Of a DNA stretch of 64,000 bases, positions 25,377-33,823 are shown one piece after another. Position numbers and translations under genes: made by a program. The notes under the pieces were generated by a model, which had not been told where the DNA came from, did not search any database, and was given only the letters and a program-made list of their open reading frames with translations. Origin of the DNA: Chitinophaga agri (GTDB lineage: Bacteria > Bacteroidota > Bacteroidia > Chitinophagales > Chitinophagaceae); assembly GCF_010093065.1 (NCBI RefSeq), contig NZ_CP048113.1, positions 7,892,001 to 7,956,000 of the forward strand, given 5' to 3'. Position 1 is the first letter of the stretch, and each line of letters begins with the position of its first letter.

Positions 25377-26237
25377 TTAATAATCTAGTGTGCCGAAGCG
25401 TCCGTTCTTGTAGTCTTCCATTGCCTGGTCCACTTCCTCTTTCGTATTCATTACGAAATTGTCTTTAGCAGCCACTGGTTCGTCAATCACTTCTGCAGAG
25501 AGGAAAAGGATCTGGCTGTCTTCATTGGCAGCCACTGAGAAGTGGGTGCCTTTTCTGTCGAATACGATCAGATTGTGTTCAGCGACAGGGGTGATGTCAT
25601 CTATCGTTACACGTCCGTGTGCTACATAGAGCAACGTCCAGTAGTCTTCCGTCACGTTAAATTCTATTTCCTTTCCATTGGCAATTTCCCCTACTGCTGA
25701 AATAACAGGTGTAAATGAAATGTTTACAGGTCCTGTTTTACCTTCGAACTGTCCGCTTACTAATCTGAGGTTGACACCGTCCTGTTCAAAAATCCTGGGC
25801 ATATCCGCTTTGGGTACGAACTGGTACCTTGGATCATCCCATTTATGTGCTGCAGGTACATTGACCCACAGCTGAAGGAATTCTATAGTTCCGCCATCTG
25901 TATGCATCTGCGCTGAAGGGCCCTCACTGTGGAGGATGGCCTTTCCTGCAAACATCCATTGCGCATCACCGCCATTGATCAGCTGATCGTTCCCTTCCGT
26001 GTCTTTGTGGTGTGCCTGTCCCTGTAACTGGAATGTTACGGGCGCAAACCCACGGTGAGGGTGCGGAGGAAGCCTGTCATCAGATCCCGGAGGAACGGTA
26101 TCAGGGCCGCCGTGATGCAACACGATGAACGGGTTGGCAAAACGTAAGTCCGCATGTGGTAACGGTTGTATGACCGTTTCGGTAGGGGTGATGTTTTTTG
26201 ATCTTCCTGCAAGGATGTGTGCAATATTCTTTTTCAT
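25377..26237 (-). CDS. Pirin-family protein
   Basis: 286-residue bicupin. PFIVLHHGGPDTVPPGSDDRLPPHPHRGFAPVTFQLQG carries the metal-binding His pair (HPHRGF) and HKDTEGNDQLINGGDAQWMFAGKAILHSEGP supplies the further His and Glu (HSE). Pirins of this kind can show quercetin-2,3-dioxygenase activity. Sits 18 bp upstream of the dioxygenase. A second, YhhW-like pirin starts the gene group at 27964. Confidence 0.9.
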   Translation of the reverse strand: MKKNIAHILAGRSKNITPTETVIQPLPHADLRFANPFIVLHHGGPDTVPPGSDDRLPPHPHRGFAPVTFQLQGQAHHKDTEGNDQLINGGDAQWMFAGKAILHSEGPSAQMHTDGGTIEFLQLWVNVPAAHKWDDPRYQFVPKADMPRIFEQDGVNLRLVSGQFEGKTGPVNISFTPVISAVGEIANGKEIEFNVTEDYWTLLYVAHGRVTIDDITPVAEHNLIVFDRKGTHFSVAANEDSQILFLSAEVIDEPVAAKDNFVMNTKEEVDQAMEDYKNGRFGTLDY

Positions 26238-26261
26238 AGCAGATGTTTTATGCCCGGGCGT

Positions 26262-26573
26262 TTATCTATGCTCCAGGGCGTAGCGTATTTCGTTTTTCAG
26301 CAGACCACTGCCTCCGCCATAGTGTCTCTTCACAAGTACATCCGGAGATAGTTGTCTGAAGTGAGCGGTCAGTGTTGCTTCTTCTTCCGGAGTGATACCC
26401 GCGCATAACAGCACGATATCGAATTTCTCCTGATCAAAAGCTGCGATAGCCGCTTCGTCCGTCGTCACTGCCAGACCTGTCCAGTTATCGGGCGCATTCA
26501 GCAGCCGTTGCATGACTGTCATGATCTCGGCATTTCTTCCTATTGCAAGTATGTGCAGTTTCGCGGTATCCAT
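26262..26573 (-). CDS. Receiver-like small protein lacking the phospho-acceptor Asp
   Basis: 103 residues with an alternating strand/helix pattern like a response-regulator receiver: LHILAIGRNAEIMTVMQRLL, then EKFDIVLLCAGITPEEEATL and PDVLVKRHYGGGSGLL. At the phosphorylation strand (normally VLLDxxM) the sequence is VLLCAGI, so Cys replaces Asp. It may be a redox- or protein-binding receiver relative; no firm family assignment. Lies between pirin (24 bp) and nitroreductase (10 bp) in the same operon. Confidence 0.6.
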   Translation of the reverse strand: MDTAKLHILAIGRNAEIMTVMQRLLNAPDNWTGLAVTTDEAAIAAFDQEKFDIVLLCAGITPEEEATLTAHFRQLSPDVLVKRHYGGGSGLLKNEIRYALEHR

Positions 26574-26583
26574 GTTACTTGGT

Positions 26584-27162
26584 TTAGTCCAGGTGAGCTG
26601 CGATCGTAGTGATCGGATTACGGCTTCTTGGTGTTAATTCCCTTGTTTTGTAAGGTTCATCCAGTTTCTCTGCGCTATCGATGTACCCCAGTGCCAGGAT
26701 CGATACGGCTTCTTCATTGGCAGGCAACGCAGCTACTTCTGCAGCCTGCTGCTTGTTGAATCCAGCCATGATGTGTGCGTAAACATTCATCTCGAGTCCC
26801 TGCAACAACATGAAAGAGGTGGCCATACCGACATCGTGCATGTAGTAATGATTTTTCTGCTGGGTATCAGGTGTCTCACGGATACCGATAGTCGCTACCA
26901 GCGCCGCCGCATTTTTCGCCCATGGAAGGTTGCCTGGTGCTAATGTCGCAAGGAGCTTATCAAAACCGGTTGTACCGCGTAAAGCATATATAAACCTCCA
27001 TGGTTGTGAATTGTTTGCACTTGGCGCCCATGAACCAGCTTCCAAAATGGTCTCAACGGTGGCAGCATCCAGCGCTTTCTCCGCGAAGGAGCGTGGGCTC
27101 CATCTGTTTTTGATCAGATCAATTACTTCATACTGCGTGTTGGCGATCTTAATAGGAGACAT
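26584..27162 (-). CDS. Nitroreductase-family oxidoreductase (MhqN-like)
   Basis: 192 residues from the ATG at 27162 (MSPIKIANTQYEVIDLIKNRWSPRSF); the frame runs further but the 27162 start gives the usual N-terminus. SPRSFAEKALD and LEAGSWAPSANNSQPWRFIY are the FMN-binding signatures, and NVYAHIMAGFNKQQAAE the helical cap. Likely an NAD(P)H quinone or nitro reductase. A CAAAGATA element at 27196-27203 (TATCTTTG on the minus strand) is a good -7 promoter for the six-gene operon ending at 23474. Confidence 0.88.
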   Translation of the reverse strand: MSPIKIANTQYEVIDLIKNRWSPRSFAEKALDAATVETILEAGSWAPSANNSQPWRFIYALRGTTGFDKLLATLAPGNLPWAKNAAALVATIGIRETPDTQQKNHYYMHDVGMATSFMLLQGLEMNVYAHIMAGFNKQQAAEVAALPANEEAVSILALGYIDSAEKLDEPYKTRELTPRSRNPITTIAAHLD

Positions 27163-27195
27163 GTTTATGAATTTATATTTGTTGTTTACGTAAGG

Positions 27196-27203
27196 CAAAG
27201 ATA
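27196..27203 (-). promoter_or_regulatory. Putative -7 promoter element of the detoxification operon
   Basis: TATCTTTG on the minus strand matches the Bacteroidota TAnnTTTG consensus, 34 bp upstream of the nitroreductase ATG. A matching -33 TTTG is not clear. Confidence 0.45.
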
Positions 27204-27244
27204 TATGTATCAATCAATGCATTTCAGGCAATAAGTTGTCGATT

Positions 27245-27964
27245 TCAACTGAAAATAGGTATATCTATTACAAGGATCTCGGCATTATCTTCCAGTGCGG
27301 TGATATTTGCCTGCTGAAGATCTTCGATACCGTATCCGTCCCTTGGCCCTAATTCCTGCCCGTTCACGGAGAAGGAACCGCTGATCACGAAGAAATAAAC
27401 CCCGTTTCCGGATTGTTTTACCGTATATTCAGTACTGGCGTTCTTATCAAACCTGCCCATGTGGAACCAGGCGTCCTGATAAAGCCAGGTGCCTTCGCCA
27501 TTTGGATCAGGAGAGATCAGCTGCTGCAGGGTGTTTTTCCTGTCGGCAATGTTGATAGTTGCCTGATCATATCTTGGTGTGACGTTCAGCTTATTCGGGA
27601 ACAACCAGATCTGCAGAAAACGCGCAGTGGCATCAGCATTAGCGTTGTATTCGCTGTGAAATACCCCTGTACCGGTACTCATCACCTGTATTTCGCCAGC
27701 CTGGGTCACCACCGTGTTGCCAAGGTTATCCTTGTGTTCCAGTGCGCCTTCCAGCGGTATACTGATGATCTCCATGTTATCATGAGGATGTGTATCAAAT
27801 CCTCTTCCGCCAGCCACTGTATCATCGTTGAGTACGCGCAGGGCACCAAAGCGCATTCTGTCAGGATTATAATAGTTGGCAAAACTGAAAGTGTGATGGC
27901 TTTCTAACCAACCGTGGTTGACATGTCCACGGGTCGCTGCCTTATGTAATATCGTCTTTGCCAT
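27245..27964 (-). CDS. Pirin-family protein (YhhW-like, quercetinase type)
   Basis: 239-residue bicupin. GHVNHGWLESHHTFSFANYYNPDRM is the family N-terminus; FDTHPHDNMEIISIPLEGALEHKDNLGN gives the metal His residues and FHSEYN the final His/Glu. YhhW of E. coli degrades quercetin in vitro (established). An upstream TATATTTG (27988-27995, minus strand) may be its own promoter. Same strand as, and 82 bp from, the nitroreductase operon. Confidence 0.9.
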   Translation of the reverse strand: MAKTILHKAATRGHVNHGWLESHHTFSFANYYNPDRMRFGALRVLNDDTVAGGRGFDTHPHDNMEIISIPLEGALEHKDNLGNTVVTQAGEIQVMSTGTGVFHSEYNANADATARFLQIWLFPNKLNVTPRYDQATINIADRKNTLQQLISPDPNGEGTWLYQDAWFHMGRFDKNASTEYTVKQSGNGVYFFVISGSFSVNGQELGPRDGYGIEDLQQANITALEDNAEILVIDIPIFS

Positions 27965-28292
27965 GATTGCTGATTTATATGTTGCAACAAATATACGACG
28001 GTATCCGGGAGTAATCCGTTAATGTAGCTTAAGAAATAACGGTGTTACCTGCCACCTACCCGGAGAATACAGCTCCTGACTACAAATACCCTCTTTCCTG
28101 ATGTCCATCATCTTACCTGCTCACCTGCTATCGTAACTTTATACGGCGTTAATGAATAAAAGCACCTTCTGCCGGCCGTTTATGCATCGTTAACAAACAC
28201 CTGGCAACCAATGATTATTTTATTTGTTTAACACAAGGATGGAATATGCCCCGCTGACCGGATGTCCGTTTAACTTATTAAAATACAATACG
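27965..28292. other. Intergenic stretch holding a pirin promoter element only
   Basis: CAAATATA at 27988-27995 is the only element recognised (TATATTTG toward the pirin gene). No RNA, repeat or gene seen in the rest. Confidence 0.4.
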
Positions 28293-28676
28293 ATGGAAAT
28301 CTATATCAGTGAAGAAGACATTCTTCTCAATATCCAGAACAAATTTCACGAGGTATATCCTTATCTGAAACTTGAGTGTTACCGGAACCCTCATCCGGAT
28401 GGAGGAATGTCAGATAATGACCAGAAAATCCCCTCTGATACGCCAATAGAGGATATCCGGCTGGTCCACAGTTTCGGCTGGATGGATATTAGTGGCCACC
28501 GCACGGTCGCCGCTGTAGAGAAAGACTTTTACAGATACATGGGACTGGCCGTTCAGATATTCCGGCGTTGTAAAACGGGCTGGCTACAAACAACAAAGAC
28601 AGATGCACTGACATTGGCCGAACAGAACAGTCTGGGTCATGAAAGTATGACGGCTGAAGCAGGAGTGGAAGCATAG
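28293..28676 (+). CDS. Hypothetical protein
   Basis: 127 residues from the ATG at 28293 (MEIYISEEDILLNIQNKFHEVYPYLKLECYR); the frame extends 23 codons up but the first part is unlike the rest. Mixed alpha/beta, no signal peptide or membrane helix; the end is an unstructured Ser/Glu/Ala tail. No family recognised, although VHSFGWMDISGHRTVAAVEKDF looks like a small conserved core. Standalone, followed by a small hydrophilic gene. Confidence 0.65.
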   Translation: MEIYISEEDILLNIQNKFHEVYPYLKLECYRNPHPDGGMSDNDQKIPSDTPIEDIRLVHSFGWMDISGHRTVAAVEKDFYRYMGLAVQIFRRCKTGWLQTTKTDALTLAEQNSLGHESMTAEAGVEA

Positions 28677-28839
28677 CCCTGCCTGCTTACAAGCACCCAT
28701 ACGCCGCAATAAATTCTACACTATTGTTTCAGCATGTATACAACTATACTGGCTGACCACGCTTATTGTTACCGAACTGGCATACATGGAATGCTGTTTG
28801 TACCTCTTATAGTATTCTTCACCTTTAAAACTGAATATT

Positions 28840-29034
28840 ATGGGACAGAATAATAAAGACGAACAGTCAGTCCAGAAGACAGATCTTACTGGTAAAGCAG
28901 AACAGTCTGAAGCAGCTATTGAACAGACTGAAAGGGAGAGACACAATAAGGGCGCGAAGGATGTAACGCCTGAAGCACATGAAGAGAAAAAGGAGCTGAA
29001 AGAAGCACCTGAAAGCCTTAAAAATTCCCGTTGA
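28840..29034 (+). CDS. Small hydrophilic, charged protein
   Basis: 64 residues, MGQNNKDEQSVQKTDLTGKAEQSE..., almost free of hydrophobic residues, rich in Glu, Lys and Gln and predicted disordered, like small stress-type hydrophilic proteins. No family recognised. Its stop is 17 bp before the SDR start, suggesting co-transcription. Confidence 0.6.
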   Translation: MGQNNKDEQSVQKTDLTGKAEQSEAAIEQTERERHNKGAKDVTPEAHEEKKELKEAPESLKNSR

Positions 29035-29051
29035 TCATTAAACCATATCTT

Positions 29052-29954
29052 ATGCCAGTAGTAAATATGAACAATCGAAATCAGTACGCGCTGATCACTG
29101 GCGCAACCAGTGGCTTCGGCTATGAGTTGGCAAAGCTTTTTGCCGCAGATGGTTACAGTCTGATACTCGTAGCGCGGTCTGAAGAAAGATTACAGGAGGT
29201 GACCAACGAATTGAAAACACAATATAGTGTGGAGGTAACACCCATTGCCACAGATCTGTTCCGACCTGAAGCTGCAAAGGAAATATACGACGAAGTACAG
29301 GCGCGTGGCATTGTGGTCAATTACCTGGTAAATGATGCCGGACAGGGTGAATGGGGTAAATTCATCGATATAGACCTGCAGCGCAGTCTGGACATCATTC
29401 AACTGAACATTTCCTCCCTGGTCGCACTGACGAAATACTTTGCCACTGATATGGTGGCAAGAGGGGATGGACACATTCTTCAGCTGGGTTCGGAAGCAGG
29501 GAAGGCGCCTATGCCACTGTTGTCGGTCTATGCAGCCACCAAGGCATTTGTGATATCTTTCAGTGCTGCTATCAGTAATGAACTCGAAGGAACGGGTGTG
29601 CATGTTACGGTATTGTTACCGGGAGCAGCAGATACAGATTTCTTCCATAAAGCGAATATGGAACACACAAAAACATATAGGGAGGAATCACTACAAACGC
29701 CTGAAGAAGTAGCAAAGGACGGGTATGAAGCACTGATGAGTGGTGAAAGCAGGGTCATTTCGGGTGGTAAGACAAAAATGCATGTATATATGTCTAACCT
29801 GATGAGTGATGAAATGAATGCCGCCAATATGCGTAAGCTCATGGAGCCATCTACGGAGGAAGAGGGAAGGGAACATGCCGATCATGAGCCGTCCCGCAGA
29901 GAAAGAGACCTCATTGGCCATGAGTCAGGAGATATGAAAGAGAGACAGGAATAA
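29052..29954 (+). CDS. Short-chain dehydrogenase/reductase
   Basis: About 300 residues from the ATG at 29052; the open frame begins with a TTG at 29031 overlapping the previous gene. ALITGATSGFGYELAKLFA is the cofactor loop, NYLVNDAGQGEWG the NAG-like motif, SVYAATKAFVISF the catalytic YxxxK. The C-terminal 40 residues (EEEGREHADHEPSRRERDLIGHESGD) form a charged extension beyond the SDR fold. NADP-type oxidoreductase of unknown substrate. A perfect hairpin terminator overlaps the stop. Confidence 0.88.
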   Translation: MPVVNMNNRNQYALITGATSGFGYELAKLFAADGYSLILVARSEERLQEVTNELKTQYSVEVTPIATDLFRPEAAKEIYDEVQARGIVVNYLVNDAGQGEWGKFIDIDLQRSLDIIQLNISSLVALTKYFATDMVARGDGHILQLGSEAGKAPMPLLSVYAATKAFVISFSAAISNELEGTGVHVTVLLPGAADTDFFHKANMEHTKTYREESLQTPEEVAKDGYEALMSGESRVISGGKTKMHVYMSNLMSDEMNAANMRKLMEPSTEEEGREHADHEPSRRERDLIGHESGDMKERQE

Positions 29955-29974
29955 CCCCTGTCTCTCTTCTTTTA
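29938..29974 (+). terminator. Intrinsic terminator overlapping the SDR stop
   Basis: AAGAGAGACAGG and CCTGTCTCTCTT pair perfectly (12 bp) around AATAACC and run into CTTTTAT. The SDR stop codon lies in the loop. Confidence 0.8.
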
Positions 29975-30058
29975 TAGTGGCTGTTCAGGATAGAAGCCGA
30001 AGGGAATTTGATTAAACCTCCCTCTCCCGACCTGAAATGCGTTCGCAGCTTTATTCTT

Positions 30059-30715
30059 TTAGAAATTATTGACAACTAAGCGCTTCTCAAAAACTGCGGA
30101 CCAGATAAATCTGCGGAAGTAATACTGCTCGTAGACACGATCATATCCGTGTGATTGAAACAATGGAAGCGTATTTGTCAGTGCGCTGGCTTCTACTGCG
30201 CATAATATCCTGAAAAAAAGATACATGCTGTTTAACAATAGCTGTTGCCAGTAGGGCATGTGCTGCTGATAATGAAAGTCAGTGAACAACCACTTTCCAC
30301 CAGGAGACAGCATGGTATTCAGATGCTGAAATAGTCCTGGTATCCGCTCTTCTTTAAAATTGTCAAACAGGAAAGGAGTAATGATCACATCAACGCCAGT
30401 CAGGCCGGTTTGTGACAGTTCAAAGTTTTCTATTGCCTGATTGATGAATGTAACCTTATTCGGCAGGTAGTTGGTTTTTGCGGCTTTAGCGATCATATTC
30501 GCAGAGAGCTCTACGTAGTAAATGTGTAACCCCGGTGGACATTTTTCAGCGATCGCCTCCAGTATCCAGCCGGTGCCTCCACCAGCGATCAGTACATGAC
30601 TAACAGCCGGAATGTAAGACAGCAAAGCAGTCTGCGCATCTCTTTGTGAAGAGCCGAATACCATTCTGCTCAAGAGATCATAGTACCTGGCGATATTGTC
30701 GTAGTTATTTTTCAT
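30059..30715 (-). CDS. Class I SAM-dependent methyltransferase
   Basis: 218 residues. NIARYYDLLSRMVFG precedes motif I HVLIAGGGTGWILEAIA; YVELSANMIAKA is the acidic loop; DVIITPFLFDNF and KWLFTDFHYQ follow. The C-terminal half has a hydrophobic stretch (LLLNSMYLFFRILCAV) that may contact a membrane or lipid substrate. It lies 30 bp after the MFS pump, so it shares the TetR-controlled transcript; it may modify the compound the pump exports or a related lipid (inference). Confidence 0.85.
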   Translation of the reverse strand: MKNNYDNIARYYDLLSRMVFGSSQRDAQTALLSYIPAVSHVLIAGGGTGWILEAIAEKCPPGLHIYYVELSANMIAKAAKTNYLPNKVTFINQAIENFELSQTGLTGVDVIITPFLFDNFKEERIPGLFQHLNTMLSPGGKWLFTDFHYQQHMPYWQQLLLNSMYLFFRILCAVEASALTNTLPLFQSHGYDRVYEQYYFRRFIWSAVFEKRLVVNNF

Positions 30716-30745
30716 GGGCCCGTCCAGGCCTGTAAGTTAATGTTT

Positions 30746-32287
30746 TTAATGGTCTGCCAATATCACCTGTACCTTTTCCCCTTTCTTTTTAGGCGTTGCC
30801 AGCAGTAGCAGTGGCAATGCACAGATGAATACCAGCCCTACCAGCAGATAGGCATCATTGAAGCTAAGCACAGATGTTTGTTTAATGATGTTGAGATCCA
30901 TCAGCCGGAGCGCTTTGGCCTGTGCCTCCTGCGCGCCAGCTCCCCTGGAAAGGAAGAACTGGGTATAGTCGGCCAGCCTTTTTACGGAGGCGGGATTGTC
31001 GCCGGTGATGTTGGAGACCAGGTCCATCCGGTGTACCGCGTTGCGGTTGGCAAGGTAAGTATTGACCATCGCCAGTCCGAATGATCCGCCTAATTGCCGC
31101 ATCATATTATTCAGTGCCGCTCCCTGTGCAAAGTCAGTGGGTGATAATGCTGAAACAGCGAGCACCGATAAAGGTACGGTTGTCATGGCCAGTCCTACAC
31201 CACGCCATATCAGCGTCGCAGTCACACTCCCCGCACTCACATCCAGGTTGTAGCCCGACATCTGCCAGCTGAAAACAACAAACATCAGCATGCCCGCCGT
31301 GATCATTACGATGGGAGAGACGCCCCGCTGTAATAATCTGGCTGAAATGATCAGTCCTCCAATGGCCAGAATAGCGCCTGGTAAGAGCAGTAGGCCTGTT
31401 TGTGTAGGTGTGAAGTTGAGCAGTCGTTGTGCAAACACTGGTGTCAGGAACACGGAACTGAAAAGCCCCACGCCCGACACAAAGGTCATGATGGCGGCAA
31501 GGCTCAGGTTCCTGCTTCTTAGTACTCTTAGATTTACCACAGGATTTGGTGTGGTCAGTTCCCACCAGATGAACAGCAGTAAGCCAAAGAAGGCGATCAC
31601 ACTCAGTATGATAATATATCCTGCTTCAAACCAGTCATCTACTTCACCACGTTCCAGCACCGTTTGCAGGGAACCGATACCAATAGCGAGCAGTATGATG
31701 CCTGCCCAGTCTATGCTGCCTGTCTGTCCTTTGCTTTCAGGCTCCTTCAGCAATACATAACAGATGCTGGCAGCGGCGATACCGATAGGAATATTGATGT
31801 AAAAGATCCATGGCCAGTTATAGAATTCTGTGATATATCCACCCAGTGTCGGTCCGATAGTAGGGCCGACAAAAACACCCACACCAAATAATGCGCTTGC
31901 TACGCTTTGTTTTTCTTTAGGGAACAGTTCAAATACTATTACCTGTGACACAGATAACAGGGCGCCACCGCCCATGCCCTGCAGGAAGCGAAATGCTACC
32001 AGCATCCAGATGTTGGTGGCCTGTCCGCACATAAAGGAAAAGAAGGTGAAGGCGATGATAGAACCGATATAATAGTTACGTCGTCCAAGTTTATTGGCCA
32101 GGAAACTGGTGATGGGAATGATGATCACATTGGCAATGGCGTAGGCAGTGATCACCCAGGAAGTGTCCTCGAGTGTGGCACCCAGGTTACCGCTCATGTG
32201 CGAGAGCGCTACATTCACTATAGACGTGTCTATCAGCTCCATTACTGCAGCAGCAATAACGGTGATCAGCAGAAGGGTCCTTTTCAT
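30746..32287 (-). CDS. DHA2-family (EmrB/QacA) MFS drug exporter
   Basis: 513 residues, fourteen predicted helices. ELIDTSIVNVALSHMSGNLGATLEDTSWVITAYAIAN is the DHA2 motif, GRRNYYIGSI motif A, FLQGMGGGALLSVSQ and FGVGVFVGPTIGPTLGGYI motif C of exporters. It probably exports a hydrophobic toxin. A perfect 30-bp palindrome with the ATACC-GATT-GGTAT core lies 22 bp upstream of its ATG, matching sites upstream of the TetR and SDR genes. Confidence 0.92.
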   Translation of the reverse strand: MKRTLLLITVIAAAVMELIDTSIVNVALSHMSGNLGATLEDTSWVITAYAIANVIIIPITSFLANKLGRRNYYIGSIIAFTFFSFMCGQATNIWMLVAFRFLQGMGGGALLSVSQVIVFELFPKEKQSVASALFGVGVFVGPTIGPTLGGYITEFYNWPWIFYINIPIGIAAASICYVLLKEPESKGQTGSIDWAGIILLAIGIGSLQTVLERGEVDDWFEAGYIIILSVIAFFGLLLFIWWELTTPNPVVNLRVLRSRNLSLAAIMTFVSGVGLFSSVFLTPVFAQRLLNFTPTQTGLLLLPGAILAIGGLIISARLLQRGVSPIVMITAGMLMFVVFSWQMSGYNLDVSAGSVTATLIWRGVGLAMTTVPLSVLAVSALSPTDFAQGAALNNMMRQLGGSFGLAMVNTYLANRNAVHRMDLVSNITGDNPASVKRLADYTQFFLSRGAGAQEAQAKALRLMDLNIIKQTSVLSFNDAYLLVGLVFICALPLLLLATPKKKGEKVQVILADH

Positions 32288-32308
32288 GTATAATGATTGT
32301 ATGAAAAA

Positions 32309-32338
32309 CCAGTATTATACCGATTGGTATAATACTGG
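32309..32338. promoter_or_regulatory. TetR operator, copy 1 (MFS pump)
   Basis: Perfect 30-bp palindrome: arms CCAGTATTATACC and GGTATAATACTGG around GATT. The core ATACCGATTGGTAT recurs upstream of the SDR and, with one changed spacer, of the TetR gene. Confidence 0.8.
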
Positions 32339-32356
32339 TCATGGAAAAAGGAAAGA

Positions 32357-33097
32357 TTAGTTCCCGCCGTTCATTACAGCAAACGCCTGGGCGGGAGAGG
32401 ACAGGAACAGTTTATATAACTCGGCAGTATTGCCTACATGTATTTCATATTCATCGGATGCAATTGCATCTGTTAAAGCTGCTGCAACACCAGCTGCCGG
32501 CATACCATTTTCACCGCCGATCTCTCTGGAGAATTCTGTATTTACCAGTGGTGGCATCAGTTCAAACACTTTGATGTTGGTGTCGGCCAGTGTATGCCTC
32601 AGCGTTTGCGTATAAGAGTGCAATGCGGCTTTGCTGGCAGCGTATCCCGGGAGCCTGCTACCAGGTGTGATGGCTACGATAGATGATACATTCACGATAG
32701 CGGCAGCTGGTTGTTGTGACAGGAGAGGGAGCAGTATCTCATTCAGTCTGATAACAGACAGATAGTTGGTATGCATCTCTTCAGCGGCTTTGCTGTAAGC
32801 GTTTGCGCCTGCTTCCAGTTTGTAGAGGTGGGCGGCGGCAGCGTTGTTGATGACGATATTCAATGAAGGAAAATCCTTTTTCAGTCTTGCTGCCAGCGCC
32901 AGTACGTCTTCTTCTTTAGATACGTCAGACACGATAGGTGTCACGTTTTTCAGTTGCGCAGCAGCTTTATTGATAGTATCAGCATTTCTACCGGTGATGA
33001 TCACCTGATTTCCTTTTTCTGATAATAATTTGGCTGTCTGAAAGCCAATACCAGCCCCTCCGCCTGTAATGAGGACGGTGTTATTACTTGTTTTCAT
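32357..33097 (-). CDS. Short-chain dehydrogenase (DltE-like)
   Basis: 246 residues. VLITGGGAGIGFQTAKLLSEKG is the cofactor loop, IVINNAAAAHL the NAG motif and YAASKAALHSYTQTLRHTL the catalytic YxxxK. The C-terminal dimer region is standard. Substrate unknown; co-regulated with the TetR and pump genes through an ATACCGATTGGTAT site at 33125-33138, so it may detoxify the same compound. Confidence 0.9.
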   Translation of the reverse strand: MKTSNNTVLITGGGAGIGFQTAKLLSEKGNQVIITGRNADTINKAAAQLKNVTPIVSDVSKEEDVLALAARLKKDFPSLNIVINNAAAAHLYKLEAGANAYSKAAEEMHTNYLSVIRLNEILLPLLSQQPAAAIVNVSSIVAITPGSRLPGYAASKAALHSYTQTLRHTLADTNIKVFELMPPLVNTEFSREIGGENGMPAAGVAAALTDAIASDEYEIHVGNTAELYKLFLSSPAQAFAVMNGGN

Positions 33098-33124
33098 GTT
33101 TTTCTGATTTGAATTGCCTGTATT

Positions 33125-33138
33125 ATACCGATTGGTAT
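33125..33138. promoter_or_regulatory. TetR operator, copy 2 (SDR gene)
   Basis: ATACCGATTGGTAT, identical to the core of copy 1, placed 27 bp upstream of the SDR ATG and 19 bp beyond the TetR stop. Confidence 0.75.
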
Positions 33139-33157
33139 ATTTGTAAGTAAAAAAATA

Positions 33158-33742
33158 TTAAAGTGAATCTATGTATTGTTGTGCGACTTCCATCACACTT
33201 CTGCCATAGTGTTTTTTGCCTGTTGTTCTGCTGATCATGATAGCTCCTTCTATCATGGACATGAGCGTAAGTGTTACCTGTTCCACATTCGTACCTGCTG
33301 CAATCTCTTTATTGCTGATACCCTGCGCAATCATCTCCATGGTCTTTTCTTTCCAGGATTCGAGCGCATCCACTACTCGTTTCCGAAGGTCCGGATGCGT
33401 ATCATCGGCTTCTGTTGCGGTATTTAACAGCGGACAACCACCTACCGGATAAGCCGTCAGTTGCTCGTCACTGAAAACCCTGGTGCGGACCTTCAGCTTG
33501 TCTTTGATCGTAGTGGCTTTGTCCTCTTCTCCCTGTATATATCCCCTTAATTTCCGGAGATTATAGTCAAAAGATGCCAGTGCCACTTCATCTTTGCTAG
33601 CGAAGTTGCCATAAATACTACCCTTTGTCAATCCGGTAGCCGTTGTCATATCTGAGAGGGAAGTGCCTGCAAATCCCTTGGTGTTAAAGATGGGCGCCGT
33701 CTTCTCTACTATAAACTGTCTTGTCTTTTCTGCCTTGCTCAT
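33158..33742 (-). CDS. TetR/AcrR-family repressor
   Basis: 194 residues from the ATG at 33742 (MSKAEKTRQFIVEKTAPIFNTKGFAGTSLSDMTTATGLTKGSIYGNFASKDE). The N-terminal helix-turn-helix is TSLSDMTTATGLTKGSIYGNF; the C-terminal ligand-binding part has KVRTRVFSDEQLTAYPVGGCPLLN, the YPVGGCPLL motif common in this branch. It probably represses itself, the SDR and the MFS-methyltransferase genes by binding the three palindromes; the inducer is unknown. Confidence 0.92.
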   Translation of the reverse strand: MSKAEKTRQFIVEKTAPIFNTKGFAGTSLSDMTTATGLTKGSIYGNFASKDEVALASFDYNLRKLRGYIQGEEDKATTIKDKLKVRTRVFSDEQLTAYPVGGCPLLNTATEADDTHPDLRKRVVDALESWKEKTMEMIAQGISNKEIAAGTNVEQVTLTLMSMIEGAIMISRTTGKKHYGRSVMEVAQQYIDSL

Positions 33743-33763
33743 ATTGCTTTCATTAAGACAATA

Positions 33764-33784
33764 CAAAATTATACCAGTTGGTAT
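33764..33784 (-). promoter_or_regulatory. TetR promoter -7 element with operator copy 3
   Basis: CAAAATTA (33764-33771; TAATTTTG on the minus strand) abuts ATACCAGTTGGTAT (33771-33784). The half-sites ATACC and GGTAT equal copies 1 and 2, with AGTT instead of GATT between. Operator contact with the -7 element fits autorepression. Confidence 0.75.
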
Positions 33785-33823
33785 TATTTTCCAAATAAAT
33801 TTATTGCTGGGCAGTGGGATGTA

